This document shows positions 1 to 5,575 of a stretch of DNA of 9,131 nt, one piece after another (position 1 is the stretch's first letter; each line of letters begins with the position of its first letter). A program made the position numbers and the translations under genes. The notes under the pieces are model-generated. The model saw nothing but the letters and a program-made list of their open reading frames with translations. It had not been told where the DNA came from and made no database searches. Source of the DNA: an uncultured Oscillospiraceae bacterium (GTDB lineage Bacteria > Bacillota > Clostridia > Oscillospirales > Oscillospiraceae); NCBI GenBank assembly GCA_934668285.1, contig CAKUNB010000060.1:1-9131 (forward strand), read 5' to 3'.

Positions 1-1668
1 ACCCTGTTCGGCGCGACCTACATGGTGCTCTCGCCGGAGCACGCGCTCGTCGCCAAGTGGATGGACAAGCTGGAAAATGTCGACGAGATCAAGGCCTATC
101 AGGCCGAGGCGGCGGCGAAGTCCGACTTTGAGCGCACGGAGCTGGTCAAGGACAAGACCGGCGTGATGCTCAAGGGCGTCAAGGGCATCAACCCCGTCAA
201 CGGCAAGGAGATTCCCATCTTTATCTCTGACTACGTCCTTTCCACCTACGGCACCGGCGCGATCATGGCAGTCCCCGCCCATGACGACCGCGACTGGGCG
301 TTTGCCAAGAAGTTCGGCTGTGAGATCATTGAGGTCGTCAAGGGCGGCAACGTCGAGGAGGCGGCCTTTACCGACTGCGCCACCGGCGTGATGGTCAATT
401 CCGGCTTCCTCGACGGCATGAGCGTTGACGAGGCGAAGAAGGCCATTGTCGCGTTCCTGACCGAAAAGGGCATCGGCCAGAAGAAGGAAAACTATAAGCT
501 GCGCGACTGGGTGTTCTCCCGCCAGCGCTATTGGGGCGAGCCGATTCCCATCGTGCATTGCCCGAAGTGCGGCACCGTGCCGCTGCCGGAGAGTGAGCTT
601 CCACTGCTCCTGCCGGAGGTTGAGAGCTATGAGCCGACGGATGACGGCCATTCCCCGTTGGCGGCCATGACGGATTGGGTCAACACGACCTGCCCATGCT
701 GCGGCGGCCCGGCCAAGCGCGAAACTGATACCATGCCCCAGTGGGCAGGCTCCTCGTGGTACTATCTGCGCTATATGGATCCGCACAACGACGAGGCGCT
801 GGCCTCGCCGGAGGCGCTGAAGTATTGGAGTCCCGTCGATTGGTACAACGGCGGCATGGAGCATACGACACTCCACCTGCTGTACAGCCGCTTCTGGCAT
901 AAGTTCCTGTATGATATCGGCGTCGTGCCGACCAAGGAGCCGTATGCCAAGCGCACCAGCCACGGCATGATTCTCGGCGAGGGCGGCATCAAGATGTCCA
1001 AGTCCCGCGGCAACGTCATTAACCCCACCGATGTGATCAACGAGTACGGCGCGGACACGATGCGCACCTATATCATCTTCATCGGCGACTTTGAAAAGGC
1101 GGCCTCGTGGTCGTCCAACGCCGTCAAGGGCTGCAAGCGCTTTTTGGACAAGGTCTGGAACCTCGCCGAAACGGTGACCGATCATGAAATGGCCTACTCC
1201 GCGAAGAACGAGAACATCCTGCACAAGACCATCCGCAAGGTCACGTCCGACATCGACCAGCTCAAGGGTAACACCGCGCTGGCCGCGCTCATGACCCTGA
1301 CCTCCGCGCTGAGCGACAACGGCTGCAATGCAGCCGAGCTGAAAACCCTCTTACAGCTGCTCAGCCCCTTCGCGCCGCATATCTGCGACGAGATCTGGGA
1401 GCTGCACGGCTTCGAGGGCATCTGCTCCGTGTCCGGCTGGCCGACCTATGACGAGGAAAAGTGCAAGGACAGCGAGATCGACATGGCCGTCCAGATCAAC
1501 GGCAAGCTGCGCGGCGCGATCCATGTTCCCGCCGACCTCGACAACGACGCCGTGATCGAGGCTGCCAAGGCCGACGAAAAGGTCGCCCGCTTCCTCGAAA
1601 AGCTCGGCGGTAATATCGTCAAGACCATCGTCGTCAAGAACAAGCTGGTCAACCTGATTGTAAAATGA
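1..1668 (+). CDS. leuS: Leucyl-tRNA synthetase, C-terminal part (5' cut by window)
   Basis: Class I aminoacyl-tRNA synthetase that charges tRNA-Leu with leucine in the cytoplasm. The frame is open from base 1, so the first in-frame ATG (22) is not the start; 555 residues are present of a family usually around 800-870. Residue numbers count from the window start. The fragment opens inside the CP1 editing domain (TLFGATYMVLSPEH), followed by YGTGAIMAVPAHDDRDWAFA at about 80-102, whose last Asp (D98) fits the conserved editing-site aspartate. LRDWVFSRQRYWGEPIP follows the return to the catalytic core. A zinc-ribbon-like insertion has CPKC (C187, C190) and CPCC (C231, C234). The KMSKS ATP-binding loop is at 331-335, then the helical anticodon-binding domain and a short C-terminal domain ending NLIVK. 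The HIGH motif lies upstream of the window. The stop is TGA, and no convincing terminator follows before the rpsU promoter. Confidence 0.97.
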   Translation, partial: TLFGATYMVLSPEHALVAKWMDKLENVDEIKAYQAEAAAKSDFERTELVKDKTGVMLKGVKGINPVNGKEIPIFISDYVLSTYGTGAIMAVPAHDDRDWAFAKKFGCEIIEVVKGGNVEEAAFTDCATGVMVNSGFLDGMSVDEAKKAIVAFLTEKGIGQKKENYKLRDWVFSRQRYWGEPIPIVHCPKCGTVPLPESELPLLLPEVESYEPTDDGHSPLAAMTDWVNTTCPCCGGPAKRETDTMPQWAGSSWYYLRYMDPHNDEALASPEALKYWSPVDWYNGGMEHTTLHLLYSRFWHKFLYDIGVVPTKEPYAKRTSHGMILGEGGIKMSKSRGNVINPTDVINEYGADTMRTYIIFIGDFEKAASWSSNAVKGCKRFLDKVWNLAETVTDHEMAYSAKNENILHKTIRKVTSDIDQLKGNTALAALMTLTSALSDNGCNAAELKTLLQLLSPFAPHICDEIWELHGFEGICSVSGWPTYDEEKCKDSEIDMAVQINGKLRGAIHVPADLDNDAVIEAAKADEKVARFLEKLGGNIVKTIVVKNKLVNLIVK

Positions 1669-1729
1669 GCCGCGGCGGGCCGCAAATCGGCGGAATTTTT
1701 CAAAAAATAAAAAATTTCGAGAAGATTGC

Positions 1730-1758
1730 TTGACTTTTTTGCGGCATGCCAGTATAAT
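1730..1758 (+). promoter_or_regulatory. rpsU promoter (sigma-A type)
   Basis: TTGACT (1730-1735), a 17-bp spacer, then a perfect TATAAT (1753-1758). An A/T-rich tract at about 1694-1719, just upstream of the -35, could act as an UP element. The predicted start is near 1765, giving a leader of about 64 nt before rpsU. This separates rpsU transcription from leuS. Confidence 0.85.
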
Positions 1759-1786
1759 GATTATCGCCGTTTGAGCGGCCCTGAAA

Positions 1787-1809
1787 GCATCCTGGATCGA
1801 GCCGGATGC
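1787..1809 (+). promoter_or_regulatory. Leader hairpin just upstream of the rpsU ribosome binding site
   Basis: GCATCC (1787-1792) pairs with GGATGC (1804-1809), and GG (1794-1795) continues the stem with CC (1802-1803) after a one-base bulge. The hairpin ends 3 nt before the purine-rich ribosome binding site GGAGGGAGGG (1813-1822). Ribosomal protein genes are often autoregulated through leader structures, but nothing here proves a regulator; it could simply keep the binding site exposed. Confidence 0.4.
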
Positions 1810-1828
1810 GTCGGAGGGAGGGAAAACA

Positions 1829-2011
1829 ATGTCTGAAATCCGTGTCAAAGAGAACGAGTCTCTGGAGAGCGCTCTGAAGCGTTTTAAGAGAAGCTGCCAG
1901 AAGGACGGCGTCATCGCTGAGGTCAAGAAGCGCGAGCACTACGTCAGCCCCAGCCTGAAGCGGAAGCAGAAGTCCGAAGCTGCGCGCAAGAATAAGAGAC
2001 GCGGCTATTGA
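1829..2011 (+). CDS. rpsU: 30S ribosomal protein S21
   Basis: Small-subunit ribosomal protein S21 of 60 residues, the usual Firmicute length of about 57-60. The sequence starts [20 protein letters not shown], matching the conserved S21 N-terminus, followed by the KREHYxSPSxKRKxKSEAARK core and a basic RRGY tail. S21 binds near the 3' end of 16S rRNA on the platform of the 30S subunit and contributes to initiation. The start is ATG with GGGAGGG (1816-1822) 6 nt upstream. It is a single-gene unit with its own promoter (1730-1758) and terminator (2035-2065). In many bacteria rpsU sits beside primase or gatB/yqeY-like genes; none is visible here. Confidence 0.97.
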   Translation: MSEIRVKENESLESALKRFKRSCQKDGVIAEVKKREHYVSPSLKRKQKSEAARKNKRRGY

Positions 2012-2034
2012 TTCTCTCCATAGCGTGAAAACCG

Positions 2035-2065
2035 AAGCCCTCTGCCAACTGGCAGAGGGCTTTTT
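2035..2065 (+). terminator. Rho-independent terminator of rpsU
   Basis: A 12-bp perfect stem, AAGCCCTCTGCC (2035-2046) with GGCAGAGGGCTT (2051-2062), with an AACT loop and a T-run at 2061-2065. It lies 23 nt after the rpsU stop codon. Confidence 0.93.
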
Positions 2066-2094
2066 GCACGCAATTCGAGAGAGGCATCGTCCAC

Positions 2095-2128
2095 CACGTA
2101 GGGCGGGGTGCCCTCACCCCGCCGCGTG
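2095..2128 (+). repeat. GTAGGG hairpin repeat, copy 1
   Basis: Inner stem GGCGGGGTG (2102-2110) / CACCCCGCC (2115-2123) with loop CCCT; outer stem CACG (2095-2098) / CGTG (2125-2128) with an asymmetric TAG/G internal loop. The same architecture recurs, in the opposite orientation, at 2436-2473 with different but still complementary stems. It begins 30 nt after the rpsU terminator. No coding potential is seen. Confidence 0.7.
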
Positions 2129-2148
2129 CAGGCAGTGTCGGATTAGTG

Positions 2149-2298
2149 ATACTGATTCTTGATTAAAAATTTAATCAAGAATCCCGTGTGCTGCGCACAC
2201 GTGCATCGTGCGAACGCACGATGCGCCGTCTCATGCAGAATCTGACGCGCCTTTGGCGCTATAAAAAGCTTTTCAAGCTTTTTAACAGATTCTAGTAT
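2149..2298. repeat. 150-bp multi-hairpin element (MITE-like or structured RNA)
   Basis: The segment is bounded by ATACT (2149-2153) and AGTAT (2294-2298) and is almost entirely inverted repeats. H1 is a 14-bp near-palindrome at 2154-2183 with an AA apex. H2 is CGTGTGC/GCACACG at 2185-2201. H3 is a 10-bp stem at 2203-2224 with an AA apex. A closing stem AGAATCTG (2237-2244) / CAGATTCT (2286-2293) encloses H4 GCGCC/GGCGC (2247-2259) and H5 AAAAAGCTT/AAGCTTTTT (2263-2283). Open frames across it are low-complexity shadows of the palindromes. It could be a non-autonomous mobile element that moves through hairpins, a BIME-like repeat, or a folded RNA. Transcription from the left would have to pass the rpsU terminator. 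Confidence 0.6.
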
Positions 2299-2319
2299 GA
2301 ATAGTGAATAATGGTGGTG

Positions 2320-2385
2320 TGCCTTACGGTAGGGATTGAAATCCGCTGCGGCGGGAGCGGGCGCTCGATGAGCGCCCATACGGCA
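2320..2385. repeat. Compound hairpin unit related to the GTAGGG repeats
   Basis: The ends are imperfect inverted repeats: TGCCTTA (2320-2326) against TACGGCA (2379-2385). Inside are a short hairpin GGATT/AATCC (2333-2344) preceded by GTAGGG (2329-2334), and a strong 8-bp hairpin GGGCGCTC (2359-2366) / GAGCGCCC (2370-2377) with a 3-nt loop. On the minus strand the right end reads CGTATGGGCGC, close to the CGTAGGGCG start of the two neighbouring repeats. Family membership is an inference from this similarity. Confidence 0.45.
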
Positions 2386-2435
2386 TGTAACGGAGTTTTT
2401 TGACGTTCGTTCAAGTCTTGCGCAGTACAGAAGTT

Positions 2436-2473
2436 CCAGCGCGGCGCGATGAGGGCATCGCGCCCTACGCTGG
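2436..2473 (-). repeat. GTAGGG hairpin repeat, copy 2 (inverted), just 3' of the flavodoxin gene
   Basis: Inner stem GGCGCGATG (2443-2451) / CATCGCGCC (2456-2464), loop AGGG (CCCT on the minus strand), outer stem CCAGCG (2436-2441) / CGCTGG (2468-2473), with the same one-versus-three base internal loop as copy 1. On the minus strand it starts 8 nt after the flavodoxin stop codon, so it ends up in that mRNA's 3' region. No T-run follows on the minus strand, so it is not a canonical terminator but may stabilise the 3' end. Confidence 0.7.
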
Positions 2474-2481
2474 GTTGGGGG

Positions 2482-2967
2482 TCAGAGATTCAGGCCTTCG
2501 ACCCATGCGGCGAGGGTTTCTTTGGCGGCGCGGTGGGGGAAGACCTTGCCTTCAACGAGCGTGGCGCCCTTGCAGCTGGGGGCGAGGGCGGCATTGGTTT
2601 TGCCCATGCCGCTGCCGCCGGAGGTGGCGAAGGGGACGACGGTCTTGCCGGTGAGGTCGCAGCTCTCTAAGAACGTATTGACGATCGTCGGCGCGACGTA
2701 CCACCAAATGGGGAAACCGACGAGGATCGTGTCATAGTCGGCGATAGTTTTGCAGGTCTTGGCGATGGCCGGACGGGAGGCGGGGTCGGCCATTTCCACG
2801 CTGCTGCGAGACTTGGGATCGTTCCAGTTCAGGTCAGCCTTGGTATAGGGGACGGTCGGGGCGATTTCGAACAGGTCCGCACCCACGGCCTCGGCCAGCG
2901 TTTTTGCCAGCGCTGCCGTCACGCCGCTGGCGGAAAAATAGGCAACCAATTTCTTTGCCATGGTCAT
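2482..2967 (-). CDS. Flavodoxin (flavodoxin_4-like, FMN-binding)
   Basis: A cytoplasmic electron carrier or NAD(P)H-dependent quinone/FMN reductase-like protein of 161 residues, the typical short-chain flavodoxin length. The FMN phosphate-binding loop is at residues 10-17 (YFSASGVT), directly after the first beta-strand KKLVA. A central strand and loop GFPIWWYVAP (84-93) and the PFATSGGSGMG stretch (112-122) would cradle the isoalloxazine ring. Specific substrates cannot be read from sequence. Two ATGs compete: the first (2967) has AAGGAGG only 4 nt away, the second (2961, giving MAKKLVAYF) has it 10 nt away, so the protein may be 159 residues. It is a single gene, divergent from the lipoprotein, with its own extended -10 promoter. 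Confidence 0.92.
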   Translation of the reverse strand: MTMAKKLVAYFSASGVTAALAKTLAEAVGADLFEIAPTVPYTKADLNWNDPKSRSSVEMADPASRPAIAKTCKTIADYDTILVGFPIWWYVAPTIVNTFLESCDLTGKTVVPFATSGGSGMGKTNAALAPSCKGATLVEGKVFPHRAAKETLAAWVEGLNL

Positions 2968-3000
2968 AATTCCTCCTTCGAAATGAAAAGATATAGATAA

Positions 3001-3028
3001 AGTATAGCACGTTTTTCGGGAAATGCAA
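3001..3028 (-). promoter_or_regulatory. Flavodoxin promoter (minus strand, extended -10)
   Basis: Reading the minus strand: TTGCAT (3028-3023), a 16-bp spacer, and TATACT (3006-3001) preceded by TGC (3009-3007), an extended -10. The predicted start is near 2994, giving a leader of about 27 nt up to AAGGAGG and the start codon. The -35 is weak, but the extended -10 compensates. Confidence 0.65.
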
Positions 3029-3163
3029 TCCTTCCCCGAGCGGGAGAATGCAGGATTTTTTTGCGGAAATGGGAACTTTTGCCGTGAAAAACCGTCTATA
3101 AAACCAAAGGGGCGACAGACTGCCCAGGCCTGCAGAAAAATCGGGAAAAGGAGGCTGTATCAA

Positions 3164-4189
3164 ATGAAGAGATTGCTGCCGCTGGTGCTTGCGCTATTGC
3201 TGGCGCTCGCCCTCTGCGCGTGCGAAAAAGCGCCGCCGGAGCCGGAAACGAAGGCAACCGAGGCGCCGACACAGCCGCCGACGGAGCCTGCCACCGAACC
3301 GCAGAGCGAAGCGCCGTCCGAGGAACGGCTCGTGATGCCGGACAATGTGCCGACAGACGAGAACGGCAAGCCGTACTATCTGCTCGGCCATTACCTCAAT
3401 CGCGCCCGCGAGGGCGTGGACGACCCGTATTACTACGGCGAGGCGACGCTGACCCATCTGGACACCGGCGAGACGACGCTCAACTTCTCGCCGCGCTGCC
3501 TGCATTACAGCAACACCGATATGCTGGACTGGGCGAACGCCAGAACCGATGCAGAGGGCCTGTTTGAGGACGCCAGCCTGACGCTGACGGTGACGGGGCC
3601 GGATACCGAAGAAACGGTCGTGCTGCACGACGGAAAGGATGCGAACTACGTTTACCTCTCCGCGGAGGGGCTGTACGTGCCGGTCGTCAACGGCAGCGAC
3701 CGCTATCTCGACCTCGGCAACCGGCCGGAGTGGATCGACGAGCCGGAATGCCCGCAGGAGCGCACGGAGGAGGAAATTGCCTCTGAGCTGAGCACGATTC
3801 TCCGTGACAACTGGGATCGCTGGCTGGCCGTGGAGCCGGAGTACCGCGTCCGCACCGATGCGCCGGAGGAAGCGGCGCAGCAGTATTGCAAGCATCTGGA
3901 GCAGCATCTGATGCAGATGCAGGAGAGCCTGCTCGGCCAACACTGGCGGTATGAGTATATCCGTGTGGAGAATCTGACGGATGTGGTATATGACGAGCAG
4001 GAGGGCGAGCTGTTCTTCCGCTATGACATCACCAGAAAAGCGGCGACACCCGAATCCGACACGCACGCGGGCGGCTGGATCGTGGACAACGAGGACGGCA
4101 GCTATACGCAGACGACGGAAGGCTTCCTCCGACTGAATGAAGACGGCGAATGGGAAAATCCCATGAGTCTGGAAAACTGGTGGGAATAA
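3164..4189 (+). CDS. Lipoprotein of unknown function
   Basis: I do not recognise the family. The frame is open from 3023, but the start is placed at ATG 3164 because AAGGAGG (3148-3154) lies 9 nt upstream and the protein then begins with a textbook lipoprotein signal: MKR, a hydrophobic run of Leu/Ala, and lipobox LCAC with the modified Cys at residue 20. Residues 21 to about 60 are a Pro/Thr/Glu-rich flexible linker of the kind that lifts a domain off the membrane. The remaining roughly 280 residues are acidic and aromatic-rich with alternating beta-like segments (for example YYYGEATLTHLDTGETTLNF and LRLNEDGEWENP near the end). Total length is 341 residues. It is predicted to be anchored on the outer face of the cytoplasmic membrane. 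It stands alone, divergent from flavodoxin, and ends 7 bp before a GC-rich hairpin. Binding or sensing roles are possible but unsupported. Confidence 0.85.
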   Translation: MKRLLPLVLALLLALALCACEKAPPEPETKATEAPTQPPTEPATEPQSEAPSEERLVMPDNVPTDENGKPYYLLGHYLNRAREGVDDPYYYGEATLTHLDTGETTLNFSPRCLHYSNTDMLDWANARTDAEGLFEDASLTLTVTGPDTEETVVLHDGKDANYVYLSAEGLYVPVVNGSDRYLDLGNRPEWIDEPECPQERTEEEIASELSTILRDNWDRWLAVEPEYRVRTDAPEEAAQQYCKHLEQHLMQMQESLLGQHWRYEYIRVENLTDVVYDEQEGELFFRYDITRKAATPESDTHAGGWIVDNEDGSYTQTTEGFLRLNEDGEWENPMSLENWWE

Positions 4190-4196
4190 GAATCCG

Positions 4197-4228
4197 ACGG
4201 CGCGGCCCCAAACGGGGCCGCGCCGTTT
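4197..4228 (+). terminator. GC-rich terminator hairpin after the lipoprotein gene
   Basis: A 13-bp perfect stem, ACGGCGCGGCCCC (4197-4209) / GGGGCCGCGCCGT (4214-4226), with an AAAC loop, 7 nt after the stop codon. The T-run is only three bases, so termination may be partial despite the very stable stem. Confidence 0.75.
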
Positions 4229-4244
4229 GCGCGTGCAAAAACTA

Positions 4245-4370
4245 CCCCACGTGTCATTGCGAGGAGGGCGCAGCCCGACGTGGCAATCCGTAACCCTCGT
4301 CTTTTTACCCTTCCTAAACTGCCTACACGAGATTGCCACGTCGCTTCGCTCCTCGCAATGACATGCGGGG
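4245..4370. repeat. 126-bp inverted-repeat element (GTCATTGCGAGGAG family)
   Basis: The left arm 4253-4288 runs from GTCATTGCGAGGAG to GACGTGGCAATC. The right arm 4331-4362 is its reverse complement, with a 42-bp spacer between them. The similarity extends outward to CCCC (4245-4248) and GGGG (4367-4370). The arms differ only in the middle, where the left has GGGCGCAGCCC and the right (reverse complement) GCGAAGC; each folds on itself into a small hairpin. I recall this word from interspersed repeats in many unrelated bacteria, where it yields spurious peptides like CEERSDVAI. It is a probable MITE-like, non-coding element. Confidence 0.75.
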
Positions 4371-4372
4371 AG

Positions 4373-4470
4373 GCGGACTCGGATTACCACGGCTTGCGGC
4401 CGATCGGCAAGCGGAGTGTCCGCATCCGTAAGGCGGCGAGCTGCCAACGGCTGCGATATCGCAATGGCAG
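4373..4470. other. Structured intergenic DNA upstream of the yitT-like gene; no gene seen
   Basis: Between the inverted-repeat element and the next promoter lie two hairpin regions. GCGGAC (4373-4378) / GTCCGC (4418-4423) enclose GCTTGC (4392-4397) / GCAAGC (4407-4412). CTGCCA (4441-4446) / TGGCAG (4465-4470) enclose the palindrome TGCGATATCGCA (4452-4463). CGGAT (4380-4384) could also pair with ATCCG (4424-4428), which is not compatible with simple nesting. A frame starting at ATG 4464 runs 33 codons to a TGA at about 4562 but has no ribosome binding site. From 4471 to 4558 I see nothing further. Confidence 0.4.
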
Positions 4471-4558
4471 AATCGGACTTTTCCGGCATTCCGAACGGGG
4501 TTGCGCTGATTTTGGTGAAGGAGGACGAATCTGGAAGAAAAAACCGGAAAAAAAGCGG

Positions 4559-4586
4559 TTGACATTTTCTGCGAATCCTGTAATAT
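4559..4586 (+). promoter_or_regulatory. Promoter of the yitT-like gene
   Basis: A perfect TTGACA (4559-4564), a 16-bp spacer and TAATAT (4581-4586). The predicted start is near 4593, leaving a very short leader before AAGGAGG (4607-4613). It lies downstream of all the repeats in this gap, so those are not part of the mRNA leader. Confidence 0.75.
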
Positions 4587-4621
4587 AGGTGTTGGCGATT
4601 TTTTGTAAGGAGGCGGTCTGC

Positions 4622-5488
4622 TTGCACTGGCGGAAACGGGGAATGGATGTTGTGATCATCATCTTCGCTGCGGCGCTGCTGGCGTTTGGCTACCATATGT
4701 TTATTTTCCCGAATCAGTTCGCGCCTGCCGGAGTTCCGGGCATTGCGACGATGATTCAGTATCTGCTCGGCTTCAAGGTGGCGTATCTGACGGTGCTGGT
4801 CAATGTGCCGCTGCTGGTGGCGGCGTGGTTTATTGTGGGAAAAGAGTTTGCTGTCCATTCCGCGATCTACACGGTGGTGTTTTCCCTTGCGCTGCTGCTG
4901 CTCGAGAAAATCGACCTGAGCGCCATTGCCTACCATACGACAAATGGCACGAGCACCGTGCTTGCGCCCATTGCGGGCGGCGTGGCCAGCGGCTATTCCT
5001 ACACGCTGGTCATGAAGCGCAACGGCTGTACGGGCGGTACCGATCTGGTCGGTGCGCTGGTGCATCACTACAAGCCGGAGATGAATATGCTCTGGATCAT
5101 CTTTGCGATCAATGCACTGGTTGCGGCCGCGTCGTACTTTGTCTACGATTTCCGCATCGAGCCAGTCATTTTGTGCCTGATGTACTGCTTTATCTCCAGC
5201 AAGGTCTGCGACCTGACCCTCAAGGGCTTCAAGGAAGCGGTCAAGTTTGAGGTCGTGACGGACAATCCAGACGAGCTGGCCGACGCGATTATGAAGCAGA
5301 CCCACCACGGCGTAACGGAGATTTCTGCGATCGGCGGCTTTACGCACAGCTCCAAGACCCTTCTGATCTGCGTGGTCAACAAGCATCAGATCGTGCAGTT
5401 CCAGAACGTGATCGAGCAGTTTCCCGGCTCGTTTGCCTATCTTTCCACTGTAAAGGAGACGATGGGCAACTTCCGGAAGATCAAATAA
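4622..5488 (+). CDS. YitT family membrane protein (DUF161 + DUF2179)
   Basis: An integral membrane protein of unknown transport function, widespread in Firmicutes; 288 residues, the usual family length of about 280-290. The first part holds five to six hydrophobic segments with the family signature near the N-terminus (AFGYHMFIFPNQFAPAGVPG), a GG-rich loop (APIAGGVASGYSY) and NGCTGGTDLVGALVHHY. The last roughly 85 residues, from EAVKFEVVTDNPDELADAI, form a soluble DUF2179 domain with HHGVTEISAIGGFTHSSKT, related to ligand-binding regulatory domains. The start is TTG 4622: AAGGAGG (4607-4613) lies 8 nt upstream and this keeps a positively charged HWRKRG before the first membrane segment. ATG 4643 would lack a good binding site, and GTG 4589 lies upstream of it, near the predicted transcription start. 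It is monocistronic, with its own promoter and terminator. Confidence 0.92.
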   Translation: MHWRKRGMDVVIIIFAAALLAFGYHMFIFPNQFAPAGVPGIATMIQYLLGFKVAYLTVLVNVPLLVAAWFIVGKEFAVHSAIYTVVFSLALLLLEKIDLSAIAYHTTNGTSTVLAPIAGGVASGYSYTLVMKRNGCTGGTDLVGALVHHYKPEMNMLWIIFAINALVAAASYFVYDFRIEPVILCLMYCFISSKVCDLTLKGFKEAVKFEVVTDNPDELADAIMKQTHHGVTEISAIGGFTHSSKTLLICVVNKHQIVQFQNVIEQFPGSFAYLSTVKETMGNFRKIK

Positions 5489-5508
5489 ATTGACGCGCGG
5501 ACGCGCGG

Positions 5509-5540
5509 AAAAAGCCCCGGCACTGCCGCCGGGGCTTTTT
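5509..5540 (+). terminator. Rho-independent terminator after the yitT-like gene
   Basis: A 13-bp perfect stem, AAAAAGCCCCGGC (5509-5521) / GCCGGGGCTTTTT (5528-5540), with loop ACTGCC, 20 nt after the stop. The A-run on the left makes it potentially bidirectional. Confidence 0.95.
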
Positions 5541-5575
5541 CCTGCCGCGAGGAATAAAAACAGGGGGAACGAAGT

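Noticed and set aside
1669..1700. leuS terminator
   Set aside because: Only short 4-5 bp GC stems precede the T-run at 1696-1700; too weak to call.
1351..1926. Minus-strand open frame of 191 codons across the leuS end and rpsU
   Set aside because: It runs through two plus-strand genes and the rpsU promoter and has no binding site or domain.
2143..2379. Minus-strand frame of 78 codons in the repeat-rich gap
   Set aside because: It translates the palindromic hairpins (repeated FLIK, CAQHT-like pieces), which explains the open frame without coding.
2400..2428. TTGACG at 2400 as a plus-strand promoter
   Set aside because: No -10 at 16-18 bp and no plus-strand gene downstream.
3079..3102. Possible lipoprotein promoter TTGCCG ... 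TATAAA
   Set aside because: The spacer is only 12 bp and no acceptable -35 lies at 16-18 bp, so I did not list it although a promoter must be nearby.
3023..3163. Upstream extension of the lipoprotein frame
   Set aside because: It would bury the signal peptide and lipobox 47 residues inside the protein; AAGGAGG lies just before ATG 3164.
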